A DNA stretch of 34,473 nucleotides. It comes from JBIKLM01 sp044375105. Its GTDB lineage: Bacteria; Planctomycetota; UBA1135; GCA-002686595. Shown piece after piece: positions 24,664-32,837 of this stretch; position 1 is the first letter of the stretch; every line of letters begins with the position of its first letter. Location: assembly GCA_044375105.1 (NCBI GenBank), contig JBILNK010000025.1:1-34473 (forward strand), in the 5' to 3' direction. The position numbers were made by a program, and so were the translations under genes. The notes beneath the pieces are model-generated. The model made no database searches, had not been told where the DNA came from, and worked only from the letters and a program-made list of their open reading frames with translations.

Positions 24664-25590
24664 CTATTGCCGGCGCAGGAAGTTGACCAGGTCGGCCTCG
24701 AGCTCGACCAGACCGTAGTCGGGCACGGTCAAGCAGCGATAGACCATCTGCGCCAGGGGCTCGGGGGTGCTCGGGTTGAGCTCCTTGGGCGGCGGGTAGG
24801 ACAGGAAGTAGGACAGGGAGAGGCGCTCGATCTCGCCGCCCTGCTCGCGTCCGGCGAACTGCCAGGGTACCTCGTCGAAGGGCAGGGTGCCGGTCAGGAT
24901 CTCGTAGAGCATCACGCCGATGCCCATCACGTCCGCCTTGGGGCTCTTCAGCAGCAGCGGGTTGTAGTGCGGGGTGGTCGAGATCAGGTGCTTGTGGCCA
25001 TCGCGCATGGCCGGGTCGATCATCACCACCGAGCCCGAGGGCTTGACCAGGATGTTCTCGGGCTTGAGGTCGCCGTGGTAGGCCAGGGTGCCCGACTTCT
25101 CGAGGCGCTGCAGGGCGCGCACGATCGAAAGGAACCAGTTGAGGCGGATGCCCTCCAGGGCGCGGATCTTCTCGCGCAGGGTCTTGCCGCGCACGTAGTC
25201 CATCACGATTACCGGGCGGCCTTCGTGCTCGATCAGCTCCCGGGCGCGCACCAGGTTCTGGCTTTTGGCTTCTTTGAGCAGCTCGCCCTCTTGGCGGATC
25301 AAGAGGTCGATCTCGTGCAGGTCGAGGAAGTCGACGCGCACGCCATCGGCGCGGAAGAAGATCGCCTCCCCGGGGGTCTCGTCCGGCGAAAGCCATTCGG
25401 GCGAGCGCCGGGAGGTGACCTCCATGCAGCGCGTGATGTAGCGGCCGCCGCCCGCCAGGTCGCCGATCTTGAGCGCCACCTTCTGACCGCGATTGTCCTC
25501 GGCCAGGTACACGCAGGCGAAACCGCCGCGGGCGATGAACTCGGAGATCCGGTAGGAGCCAATCGTCTCGCCTGTCTCGAGCCGAATCAT
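24664..25590 (-). CDS. atypical serine/threonine protein kinase-like protein
   Basis: 308 residues, a single kinase fold with no membrane segment or extra domain. The glycine loop IARGGFACVYLAED (19-32) and Lys41 in VALK are intact. Between Lys41 and the C-helix there is an unusual insert of about 50 residues. The catalytic loop reads YHGDLKPENILV (His172, Asp174, Asn179), with Gly in place of the Arg of HRD. The Mg-binding motif is Asp192-Pro-Ala in place of DFG. No APE is seen, but DVMGIGVMLYEILTGTLPF (220-238) fits subdomain IX. The key Lys, Asp, Asn and Asp remain, so activity is possible. The ATG at 25590 gives a normal N-terminus. Substrates are unknown. Confidence 0.88.
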   Translation of the reverse strand: MIRLETGETIGSYRISEFIARGGFACVYLAEDNRGQKVALKIGDLAGGGRYITRCMEVTSRRSPEWLSPDETPGEAIFFRADGVRVDFLDLHEIDLLIRQEGELLKEAKSQNLVRARELIEHEGRPVIVMDYVRGKTLREKIRALEGIRLNWFLSIVRALQRLEKSGTLAYHGDLKPENILVKPSGSVVMIDPAMRDGHKHLISTTPHYNPLLLKSPKADVMGIGVMLYEILTGTLPFDEVPWQFAGREQGGEIERLSLSYFLSYPPPKELNPSTPEPLAQMVYRCLTVPDYGLVELEADLVNFLRRQ

Positions 25591-26177
25591 GGGGCGCTCG
25601 CGCGGTTCGAAGGGGGGGCTTGGGGGCAGAGGGCGGAAGCGCGCATGCCGCGCGGCCGACCCGTAGGCCCCTTGTCGATTCCGGCCCGCAGCCCACTGGA
25701 GCCCCGCGGTCGCTCCGGCCGTGGTGAGCCCGCGTGAGTCCCGTTCCTGGGGGGCTGGGGCCCTGCTGCCGTTCGCCAGCGGCGGCGGCCCGAACCCTGC
25801 CCGGACCGCGGCCGACGGGGCCAGCGCGGCCCGCCGGGCGCACCCCGTCGAGCCGGGCCGGCCCGATCCGATGGCGGCGGCGCGGGCCGGTCGAGCGCGA
25901 CCCAGGCCAGCGCTCGGCAATCCTTTCCCATCGATCCCGGCCCGCTCGGAGACTCTGGCCCCATGCAGCTTCCGCCCTCACAGGGCATCGCAGCGGCGAC
26001 CGGGCGGGAACGATGCCCGGCAGATCCGGGCCCGGCAGGCGCGCGCCCCGGGAGCGGATCGAGCCCCGGTCGCGGGCTCTCGCAGGGGCGGGCGCTGCGG
26101 CGCTCGCTCGGCCCCGGCCCTCTGGGTGGCTCGGGCTGCGGCGTCGGAGCAGGTCAGCGTTCGGTTGGCGCGCCCGC
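25591..26177. other. 587-base gap without recognisable gene
   Basis: Upstream of the kinase and downstream of the YfhO-like gene, both on the minus strand. Open frames here are Arg/Pro/Gly-rich with no motifs. The kinase promoter should lie here, but no convincing TANNNT with a -35 was found close to the start. Confidence 0.4.
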
Positions 26178-28742
26178 TTACAGCGGCGCGCCGAGCGGCA
26201 GCTCGACCAGTTCGAGGCGCTGGGGGTCGAGCTCGAGGATCCGCGCGACCCCTTCGACGGTCGCGCAGGCGCCGAGCAGCTCGGGCTCTTGACCGAAGGG
26301 GCGATAGCGCCAGGCGCGCCCGTGTTCGTCGAGCAGCCCCAGGTCCTGGCCCCAGGGGTTTTGCACGACGGTCCAGCCGCGCTCGCCGAGGCCTTCCGCG
26401 CGGAAGCGCAGGGCCAGACCCACCTTTTCGCCCTCGAAGCGCGCTTCGAAGCGGCGCTCGGGCTGCGCGCGCACGATCTCATACTCGCCGCGGGTCGGCG
26501 GGCGCGGGCTACGGCAGGCGGGAGCCAGCAGGGCGCCGGCCGCGCACAGGGCCCACAGCAGCGCCGGAATCGCCGCCGCGGTCGGGCGACCGGGCGGGCA
26601 CGGAGTCGCACCGCGTCGCAGGGCCAGCGCGATCAGGGCCAGCAGCGTCGCGGCGGAAATGGACAGTCCGAGGGTCACGCTCTGGGGAGCGTAGCGCAGG
26701 CTCACCTCGCTCTGGCCCGCGGGCAGCCAGAGTCCCGCGAGGGCGTGGTCGACGCGCACCAGGGGCAGCTCCGCGCCGGCGAGCTCCGCGCGCCAGCCGG
26801 GGTCGAAGGCCTGGGAGAGCACCACCAGGGCGGGCCGCTCGAGGTCGGCGCTCAAGCGCAGGGTGCGCGATCCGCGCCGCTCGAGCTGGACCTGCCCGGG
26901 CGGCGCGGGCAGGGCGTAGTCCGCGAATCCGGGCGGCGGCGGCGCCTCGGTCAGCGCCACGAGGGGATCGAAGTCCGCCGCGCCGAGGCGCGCCAGGCGC
27001 TGGGCGCCGTCGTCGAGGCGCTCGACCGCGCGCGCCGCGAAGGCCGGGGGCAGGCTGCTCGGATACCGATAGACCCGCAGGCCCGGACCTGCGTCGGAGA
27101 GCGGCATGAAGGGCTCCGGCAACGGCTCGCGGCTGAGCACGAAGCGCACCCCGAGCAGGTCCGCCAGGGGCAGGCGCCGATCGAACCAGCGGATCTCCTT
27201 GATGAACCAGGCGCCGCGCGGATCGCTGCTGAGCAGCCCGATCAGCTCGGCGCTGCGCTCCTGCTCGATCGAGTCGTAGCCGCCCACCAGGCTGAGCCCA
27301 TAGAGCAGGTTGGTGTTCGCCGGCAGGATGGCGCTGTCGAGCGGCAGGATGCGCTCGCCCGCGGCGATTTCGGCGAGCAGCGTGGTCGCGGCGGTCGCGG
27401 GCACGGCCTCCGCGGGCGGGATCTGCGGGTTGTAGCCGCGCGCGAACAGCACCAGCTCGGCGGCGACCGCCGCGCAGGCCAAGAACCCGAGGATCGGCCG
27501 GCGCCCGCGCAGCAGGGCCTCGAGGCCGAAGGCGGCCAGGGCCGAGAGGCCGAAGGCCAAGAGCAGCGACAGGCGCATCAGCTTGGTCGAGCGCAGCAGG
27601 GGCACCTCGCGCGCCCAGGCGTAAAACGGCTCGACCTGGAAGGCCACCAGAGCGGCGGCCAGGGCCAAGAGCGCCAGCGCCGCGCGGCGCGGATCGCGGC
27701 GGCAGGTGAACAGGCCGGCGATGGCCAGCACCAGGGCGATGCGGCCGACGTAGCCGCCGATCAGCTCGTTGTAGTTGAGGTTTTCGCCCAGCGGACCGCG
27801 ATAATCGCCGCGCTCGGGGCGCCCCAGGTGCTCCGGCGCCGCCAGCAGCGTCAGCGGCACCAGCGGGTCGACCTCTGCGGTCACCTCCAAGCTCTCGAAC
27901 AGCCGCGCCGCGCGGCTGTCGGCCAGGTATTCGCGCAGGGGCAGCAGCTGGCCCGCGGCCAGGCCGCCCCCCAGCAGCGCCGCCAGGGCCGCCGCGGCAA
28001 GCCCGCGCGGGGCGAGGCGCGGCCGCCCCAGGCCCAGGCGCAGCAGCGCCCAGGCCGCCGTAGCCAGCCCGACGTGCAGGGCGGTCTGCAGGTGCCCGCC
28101 GAGCCCGGCCAGGCCCAGGCAAAGGGCCAGCCCCGCGGTGCGCCGCGGGCTGGCGCCCAAGCACAGGCGCTCGACCGCCAGCAGGCTCCAGGGCAGCAGC
28201 AGCGACACGTGCGTGTGCGGGTGCAGGGCCCAGGCGATCTGGAAGCCGCTCAGGGTGAAGGCCAGGGCCCCGAGCCAGCGCGGCGGGCCGGATAGCCCCA
28301 GGGCGCCCAGGAACAGGGCCGCCCCCAGGCCGGTCAACAGCATCTCCAGCGCCTCGATCCAGGCCCACAGGGCGCGCTCGGGAACGGCGAAGAAGGGCCA
28401 ATGCAGGGGCCACAGCAGGGCCCCGGTGTTGGCTGCGTGGATCGGCTGGCCCAGGTAGTTGTGGGGGTTCCACAGGGGCAGTTCCCCGCGCCCGAGCTCC
28501 GCGGCGAAGAACTCCATCCAGGGCAGCACGACCAGGCTCTGGTCCAGCAGCAGATCGTTGCGCTCGAGGCCCGGGGCGGGCGCTGCCTGGGAGCTCCAGG
28601 GTTCGAAACCGCGCAGGCTGCCCAGCTGGCACAGGATCCGGCCGCCCAGCAGCGACTCCGCATACAGGCCCAGGATCGCCAGCGGCAGCAGCAGCGCCGG
28701 CCAAGGCCAGCGTCGGATCGGGGGGCGCGGGTGGGGTTCCAA
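26178..28742 (-). CDS. large YfhO-like integral membrane protein with C-terminal extra domain
   Basis: 854 residues. It starts at the TTG at 28742, with TATCGT ending nine bases upstream. The N-terminal half has about 10-12 membrane helices. The first extracytoplasmic loop contains RNDLLLDQSLVVLPWMEFFA and ELPLWNPHNYLGQPIHAAN; the D-Q and P-LWNPHNYxG-P pattern is typical of YfhO/GT-C type membrane proteins, which are linked to glycosylation of cell-envelope polymers. A soluble domain (about 440-670) has GGYDSIEQERSAELI, LLGVRFVLSREPLP and a final VLSQAFDPGWRAEL, as in YfhO proteins. After a membrane helix (about 690-710) comes a second hydrophobic stretch ending LLAPACRS (about 735), then a 115-residue soluble domain. 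The last part looks like a lipoprotein fused in frame. Confidence 0.85.
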   Translation of the reverse strand: MEPHPRPPIRRWPWPALLLPLAILGLYAESLLGGRILCQLGSLRGFEPWSSQAAPAPGLERNDLLLDQSLVVLPWMEFFAAELGRGELPLWNPHNYLGQPIHAANTGALLWPLHWPFFAVPERALWAWIEALEMLLTGLGAALFLGALGLSGPPRWLGALAFTLSGFQIAWALHPHTHVSLLLPWSLLAVERLCLGASPRRTAGLALCLGLAGLGGHLQTALHVGLATAAWALLRLGLGRPRLAPRGLAAAALAALLGGGLAAGQLLPLREYLADSRAARLFESLEVTAEVDPLVPLTLLAAPEHLGRPERGDYRGPLGENLNYNELIGGYVGRIALVLAIAGLFTCRRDPRRAALALLALAAALVAFQVEPFYAWAREVPLLRSTKLMRLSLLLAFGLSALAAFGLEALLRGRRPILGFLACAAVAAELVLFARGYNPQIPPAEAVPATAATTLLAEIAAGERILPLDSAILPANTNLLYGLSLVGGYDSIEQERSAELIGLLSSDPRGAWFIKEIRWFDRRLPLADLLGVRFVLSREPLPEPFMPLSDAGPGLRVYRYPSSLPPAFAARAVERLDDGAQRLARLGAADFDPLVALTEAPPPPGFADYALPAPPGQVQLERRGSRTLRLSADLERPALVVLSQAFDPGWRAELAGAELPLVRVDHALAGLWLPAGQSEVSLRYAPQSVTLGLSISAATLLALIALALRRGATPCPPGRPTAAAIPALLWALCAAGALLAPACRSPRPPTRGEYEIVRAQPERRFEARFEGEKVGLALRFRAEGLGERGWTVVQNPWGQDLGLLDEHGRAWRYRPFGQEPELLGACATVEGVARILELDPQRLELVELPLGAPL

Positions 28743-28751
28743 GGCGCTCAG

Positions 28752-28757
28752 ACGATA
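28752..28757 (-). promoter_or_regulatory. -10 element of the YfhO-like gene
   Basis: TATCGT (28757 to 28752) ends nine bases before the TTG start, predicting a leader of about three bases. It lies back to back with the aminopeptidase promoter. Confidence 0.45.
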
Positions 28758-28774
28758 GCCCGGGCCCGCCGTGG

Positions 28775-28803
28775 TTGAGACCCCGGCCGGGCGGCCCTAT
28801 CCT
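28775..28803 (+). promoter_or_regulatory. sigma-70-type promoter of the type II methionine aminopeptidase gene
   Basis: TTGAGA at 28775-28780 and TATCCT at 28798-28803 with a spacer of exactly 17 bases. Transcription should start about 28810, only three to five bases before the ATG at 28814. Confidence 0.65.
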
Positions 28804-28813
28804 GCGTTCCCTC

Positions 28814-29710
28814 ATGGATGCCCACGCTTTGGAGTGCACCCGCCGCGCGGGCAAGATCGCGGCCCAGTGCCGCGAATGGGCCCGCGGCGCCGTGGCCCCG
28901 GGGGTCCGGCTGCGCGACATCCTGGAGGGCATCGAGGAGCGCATCCGGGCCGGCGGCGGCCAGCCGGCCTTCCCGGCCCAGACCAGCCGCAATTCGATCG
29001 CCGCGCACTACTGCAGCGCGCCGGAGGACGAGACCCGTTACGAGGTCGGCGACTGCGTCAAGGTCGACCTGGGCGTGCACGTCGATGGCTACATCGCCGA
29101 CACGGCCTGCAGCATCGACCTGTCCAGCGACGGCCGCTGGACGCCGCTGATCCGCGCCTCGGCCGACGCCCTGGCGGCGGCCATCTGCCTGGTAGGCGAC
29201 GGCGTGCCGGTCAGCGAGATCGGCGCCGCGGTCGAGCGCACGATCCTGGCCGCCGGCTTCGAGCCCGTGCGCAACCTGACCGGCCACGGCCTGGCGCGCT
29301 GGAAGGTGCACACGCCGCCGCAGATCCCGTCCTACGCCGAGCGCGGCGGCGGCAAGCTCAAGACCGGCATGGTGATCGCCATCGAGCCCTTCGCTTGCAC
29401 CGGCAAGGGCTACATCCGCGAGCGCGGCAAGGCCGAGGTGTTCATGCTCGAGCGCCCGCCGGTCAAGGCCAAGGGACTCGACCGGGACGTGCTGCGCGAG
29501 ATCGAAGCCTGGCGCGGCCTGCCGATCGCGCGGCGCTATTTCCGGCACCTCGACCGCGAGAAACTCGAGGAGGCCCTGGCGCGCTTGGCGCGCCAGGGGG
29601 TGCTGCACCGCTATCCGCCGCTGGTGGAGGAGGACGGTGTCATGGTCGCCCAGACCGAGCACTCGCTGTACCTGGCGCCCGAAGGTGTCGAGATCCTGAC
29701 TGCGACTTGA
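28814..29710 (+). CDS. methionine aminopeptidase, type II (archaeal/eukaryotic kind)
   Basis: 298 residues, almost the length of the Pyrococcus enzyme. It removes the initiator Met after deformylation. The five metal ligands of the M24 pita-bread fold can be placed: Asp85 in VKVDLGVHVDG, Asp96 in YIADTA, His158 in NLTGHGLARWK, Glu191 in MVIAIEPFA and Glu282 in VAQTEHSLYL. The type II marks are clear: GGQPAFPAQTSRNSIAAHY near the start, NLTGHGLARWKVH, and an insert of about 60 residues before the last ligand with winged-helix character (GLPIARRYFRHLDREKLEEAL ... GVLHRYPPL). Type I enzymes lack this insert. The start is ATG at 28814, right after the promoter. A type II enzyme is unusual in bacteria. 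Confidence 0.93.
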   Translation: MDAHALECTRRAGKIAAQCREWARGAVAPGVRLRDILEGIEERIRAGGGQPAFPAQTSRNSIAAHYCSAPEDETRYEVGDCVKVDLGVHVDGYIADTACSIDLSSDGRWTPLIRASADALAAAICLVGDGVPVSEIGAAVERTILAAGFEPVRNLTGHGLARWKVHTPPQIPSYAERGGGKLKTGMVIAIEPFACTGKGYIRERGKAEVFMLERPPVKAKGLDRDVLREIEAWRGLPIARRYFRHLDREKLEEALARLARQGVLHRYPPLVEEDGVMVAQTEHSLYLAPEGVEILTAT

Positions 29711-29786
29711 GCGCCCCCGCGGTCCGCCTCCCGGGTCCCCGCTGACGCAGGGATCCAGGCTGTGCCCGCCGGCGCCGTCCGTTCGC

Positions 29787-29792
29787 TATCCT
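29787..29792 (+). promoter_or_regulatory. possible -10 element upstream of the glycosyltransferase gene
   Basis: TATCCT in GTTCGCTATCCTCGCC, 77 bases after the aminopeptidase stop and 135 before the TTG start. No -35 at 17 bases. Confidence 0.4.
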
Positions 29793-29927
29793 CGCCGCCC
29801 TCGCGCGTCCAGCCCCCGGGTCTGCACGCAGCCCCTCCGCCGGAGCCCGCCCGCCTCGGTCGCTGTCCCGCCCCCCCAACGGCACCGACACCCGCCCGCA
29901 GGCCCCCACCCGCGGCCCCGCCCGACC

Positions 29928-31589
29928 TTGAAGGTCGCCCTGGTCACCACCTCCCCCGCGGTCCCCTCGGGCATCGGGGACTACACGCGGCATCTCCTGC
30001 CAGAGCTCTCCCGGCGGCTCGAGCTGGAGCTGTTCCACGAGCCGGGCGCGCCCGAATGCGAGCAGGCCGGCCATCGCTCGCGCCCGGTCAAAGCCCTCGA
30101 TCCAAGGCGCTTCGAACGCCTGCTCTACCAGCTCGGCAACATGGGCGCCCACGCCTTCATGCTGCCGCTGCTGAGGCGCTTCGGCGGCGCCGTGATGCAG
30201 CACGACTGGGTGCTGTTCGACCTGGCCGTCAGCGCCCACCCGGGCCTCGTTCGGGGCGGCACCAAGGGCGCCCTGCTGGCGGCCCGCGAAGGGGGGCCGG
30301 CCCAGCTCTACACCTACCTGCAGAGCTTCCTGGCCCGCCGCCGCGGGCGGCTGCACGGCCTGCCGCCGCCCGCGAGGCTGCCCGACGAAGGCGAGCTGGT
30401 CTACGGCTGGCACGAGCCGGAGCCCAACGGCCGTTGGATCGCCGACCAGGCCTACTTCCGTGCGCCCAAGCCGCTGCCGAAGGGCCTGGCGGTGCTGCTC
30501 AGCTCGCGCCCCGGCCGCACCCTGACCCTCTGGCAAGGCGAGCGGCTCCTGACCCGGCACGTGTGCACCAAGGAGCGGCCCTGGACCGAGCTGGCCGCCG
30601 AGCTCGACCCGCACGGCGAGGCGCTGCTGCGCTTGGGCGTCGAACCGGTCGGCGTGACCCCCGAGCAGCGCCGCTTCGGCGATACCCGCCGCCTCGGCGC
30701 CCACGTGGAGCGCGTGCGCTGGATCCTCGCGCAGTCGGGTCAGGAACAGGCCCAGGACCTCGATCTGAAGCAGCCGGTGGCCCTGCGCATGCGCAGTCCC
30801 ACGCTGGCGGATTCACGCTTCGACCTGCCGCTCAACCGCTCGGTGGTGCGCCATGCGGACGCCTTCATGTGCCACAGCCGCTACGTGGCCGAGCGCATCC
30901 GCGGGCTGCGCGGCGCGGGCGTGCCGATCGGGCTCGTGCACCACGGCGCCGAGCGCCGCTGGCACGATCAGGACCGCGCCCAGGTGCGCCGCGAGCTGGG
31001 GCTGCCCGAGGCGTGGGCGGATGGATTCTTGGTGGTCAGCTTCGGGGGCGTGCAGGCCCACAAGCGCATCGACAAGGTCCTGGCCGGGCTGCGACTGGCC
31101 CGCGAGCGACGCGGAGCGATCCACCTGGCCATGGTGGGGGCCCTCGAGACCGAAGGCTTCGACGCGCGCACCGAGGCGCGCCGCCTGGGGCTCTCCGAGG
31201 CGGTGCACTTCCGTGGCTACGCGCCCGAGGCCGAGGTCTGGCGCTGGCTGCATGCGGCGGACGTGGGCGTCAACCTGCGCGGCCCGACCTCCGGGGGCTC
31301 CTCGGGGGGCATCTTCCAGACCCTGGCCTTCGGCCGTCCGGTGATCGTCACGGACAACGCGGAGCAGTCCGAACTGCCCGACGATTGCACGCTCAAGGTG
31401 CCCCTCGGCGCCAACGAGCTGCCGGCGCTGGCCGACGCCCTGGTGCGCCTGTGCGACGACGCCGGCTGGCGCCAGCGCCTGGAGCAAGCCGCGCGCCGGT
31501 TCGTCGACGAAGAGTGCCACTGGTCCCACTGCGCAGCCCGCTACGCCGAGCACCTCGAGCGTTTCCCGGTCCATCGCGGCGCGCGCTGA
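29928..31589 (+). CDS. GT4-type glycosyltransferase with an inserted domain
   Basis: 553 residues; TTG start giving the usual MKVALVTTSP opening. The N-terminal Rossmann half has SGIGDYTRHL (14-23) and MQHDW (90-94), as in GT-B family 4 enzymes. The C-terminal half has SFGGVQAHKRIDKVLAG (371-387), HFRGYAP, and SGGIFQTLAFGRPVIVTD (459-476), which replaces the usual EGFGLPxxEAMAxGxPVI. Between residues 157 and 265 is an extra region starting YGWHEPEPNGRWIADQAYF, of beta-rich appearance. GWxxPE...RW inserts of this kind occur in some bacterial glycosyltransferases and look like a small carbohydrate-binding fold. Donor and acceptor are unknown. It may work with the acyltransferase and YfhO-like protein in envelope glycan modification. 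Confidence 0.88.
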   Translation: MKVALVTTSPAVPSGIGDYTRHLLPELSRRLELELFHEPGAPECEQAGHRSRPVKALDPRRFERLLYQLGNMGAHAFMLPLLRRFGGAVMQHDWVLFDLAVSAHPGLVRGGTKGALLAAREGGPAQLYTYLQSFLARRRGRLHGLPPPARLPDEGELVYGWHEPEPNGRWIADQAYFRAPKPLPKGLAVLLSSRPGRTLTLWQGERLLTRHVCTKERPWTELAAELDPHGEALLRLGVEPVGVTPEQRRFGDTRRLGAHVERVRWILAQSGQEQAQDLDLKQPVALRMRSPTLADSRFDLPLNRSVVRHADAFMCHSRYVAERIRGLRGAGVPIGLVHHGAERRWHDQDRAQVRRELGLPEAWADGFLVVSFGGVQAHKRIDKVLAGLRLARERRGAIHLAMVGALETEGFDARTEARRLGLSEAVHFRGYAPEAEVWRWLHAADVGVNLRGPTSGGSSGGIFQTLAFGRPVIVTDNAEQSELPDDCTLKVPLGANELPALADALVRLCDDAGWRQRLEQAARRFVDEECHWSHCAARYAEHLERFPVHRGAR

Positions 31590-31647
31590 TCGCGCCTCGA
31601 CCCTGTGCCTCGACCCCGGGCCCGCTCCGCGGCAGGGGTCGGCGCGA
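31590..31647. terminator. nested inverted repeats between convergent genes
   Basis: TCGCGCC (31590-31596) pairs with GGCGCGA (31641-31647), and inside it CGACCCC (31611-31617) pairs with GGGGTCG (31635-31641); the two share base 31641, so they are alternatives at that edge. The structure fills the gap between the glycosyltransferase and acyltransferase stop codons. There is no T-tract. Confidence 0.35.
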
Positions 31648-31669
31648 CGCTCCGATGGTTCCGCGGACC

Positions 31670-32830
31670 TCAGGCCCGGAAGCGCCGCCCGAGGGACAGG
31701 ATCGGGCGCTCCACGAAGCGCTGACTCAAGGCCGCGATCGCCAGGATCGCCCCGAGGCCGAGCACATGCCTCAGGAGCGACGGCTCGGGCACGGCGGGGT
31801 TGCGGATCCCGAAGGCGGAGTAGAGCGGATAGTGATAGAGATACAGCCCGTAGCTGATCCGCCCGATGGCGGTCAGGGGGGCGGCGCGCAGCAGCCGGGT
31901 ATGCAGGGCGCCCGTCCCGGTCCAGCCGATCGCCAGCAGCAGGACCGCGCTGCTGGTCAGCGGGAAGCTGATCAGTTGGAAAATCGGCAGGATGCGCTGG
32001 GGGTCTCCGGGCAGGCCCGAGGCCAGCACCAGGTGGGCGCCGCCCAGGCGCACGAAGCCGTCCTTGGTCAGGGGCCAAGCGCAGGCCAGGAGCAGCAGCG
32101 CCAGGCCGGTGCTGCGCCAGGGGCGCGCGCGCAGGCCTGCTTCGCTATAGGCGATCAGCGCGCCCGCGGCCAGGGAGCCGAAGCGCGCCAGGGAGTGGGT
32201 GCCTGTGATCAAGGCCAGGAAATCGCGCTCCTCGAAGCTGCCGTGCCGCCAGGACAACCAGACCCCTGTGGCGAGCGAAAAGGGCAGGAACCCAAGCAGC
32301 AGGACGCGCCGGCTGGCGCGCAGGGACAGCCAGGTGGCCAGCGGGGGCCAGAGCAGATAGAAGTGCTCCTCCACACACAGGCTCCAAGTGTGGTCGAGCA
32401 TCCCGTAGGCGCCGTTCCAGTAGATGTAGAAATTGCTCAGGTAGACCGCGCTCCAGGGCAGGGCTGGTTCGGGGTTGAGCACGGCCAGCACGGCCAGCAG
32501 CAGGTAGTAGATCGGGAAGATGCGCAGGCAGCGCCGCGCGTAGAACCAGCGCAGGGGCACGCCCTGATCGCGATCCACGAGCAGGATGCGCGTGATCAGG
32601 AAGCCCGACAGGACGAAGAACAGGTCGACCCCGAGGTAGTGGGGCAGCAGGAAGCCGGCCAGCTCCTGGGCCCAATGCGGCAGCACGGAGTGGCGCAGGT
32701 GCGACCAGAGCACCAGCAGCACGGCGATCGCGCGCAGCCCATCGAGCTCGGGGAGGAAGTCCTTGCGTGCGCCGTGCGCGGGTCCGGTCTCCGGGCTGCC
32801 GCCGGACGCGGACGGAGGCGGGGGAGCCAT
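31670..32830 (-). CDS. acyltransferase 3 family membrane protein (OafA/YrhL-like)
   Basis: 386 residues with about 10 membrane helices. It transfers acetyl or other acyl groups to sugars or lipids of the cell envelope. Family signs: LDGLRAIAVLLVLWSHL with the active-site His in the first helix, YLGVDLFFVLSGFLIT, RRCLRIFPIYYLLL, TWSLCVEEHFYLLWP, ISYGLYLYHYPLY and the C-terminal FVERPIL. The start ATG at 32830 follows the yceH-like stop by seven bases; GAGGAG spans that stop and serves as a Shine-Dalgarno sequence three bases from the ATG, one of the few in the window. It is last in the mutS operon and converges on the glycosyltransferase gene. The glycan target is unknown. Confidence 0.93.
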   Translation of the reverse strand: MAPPPPSASGGSPETGPAHGARKDFLPELDGLRAIAVLLVLWSHLRHSVLPHWAQELAGFLLPHYLGVDLFFVLSGFLITRILLVDRDQGVPLRWFYARRCLRIFPIYYLLLAVLAVLNPEPALPWSAVYLSNFYIYWNGAYGMLDHTWSLCVEEHFYLLWPPLATWLSLRASRRVLLLGFLPFSLATGVWLSWRHGSFEERDFLALITGTHSLARFGSLAAGALIAYSEAGLRARPWRSTGLALLLLACAWPLTKDGFVRLGGAHLVLASGLPGDPQRILPIFQLISFPLTSSAVLLLAIGWTGTGALHTRLLRAAPLTAIGRISYGLYLYHYPLYSAFGIRNPAVPEPSLLRHVLGLGAILAIAALSQRFVERPILSLGRRFRA

Positions 32831-32837
32831 GTGCTCC

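Noticed and set aside
25734..28295. 853-codon plus-strand open frame opposite the YfhO-like gene
   Set aside because: Repetitive Gln/Arg/Gly composition typical of an antisense shadow; the minus strand shows clear membrane helices and YfhO motifs.
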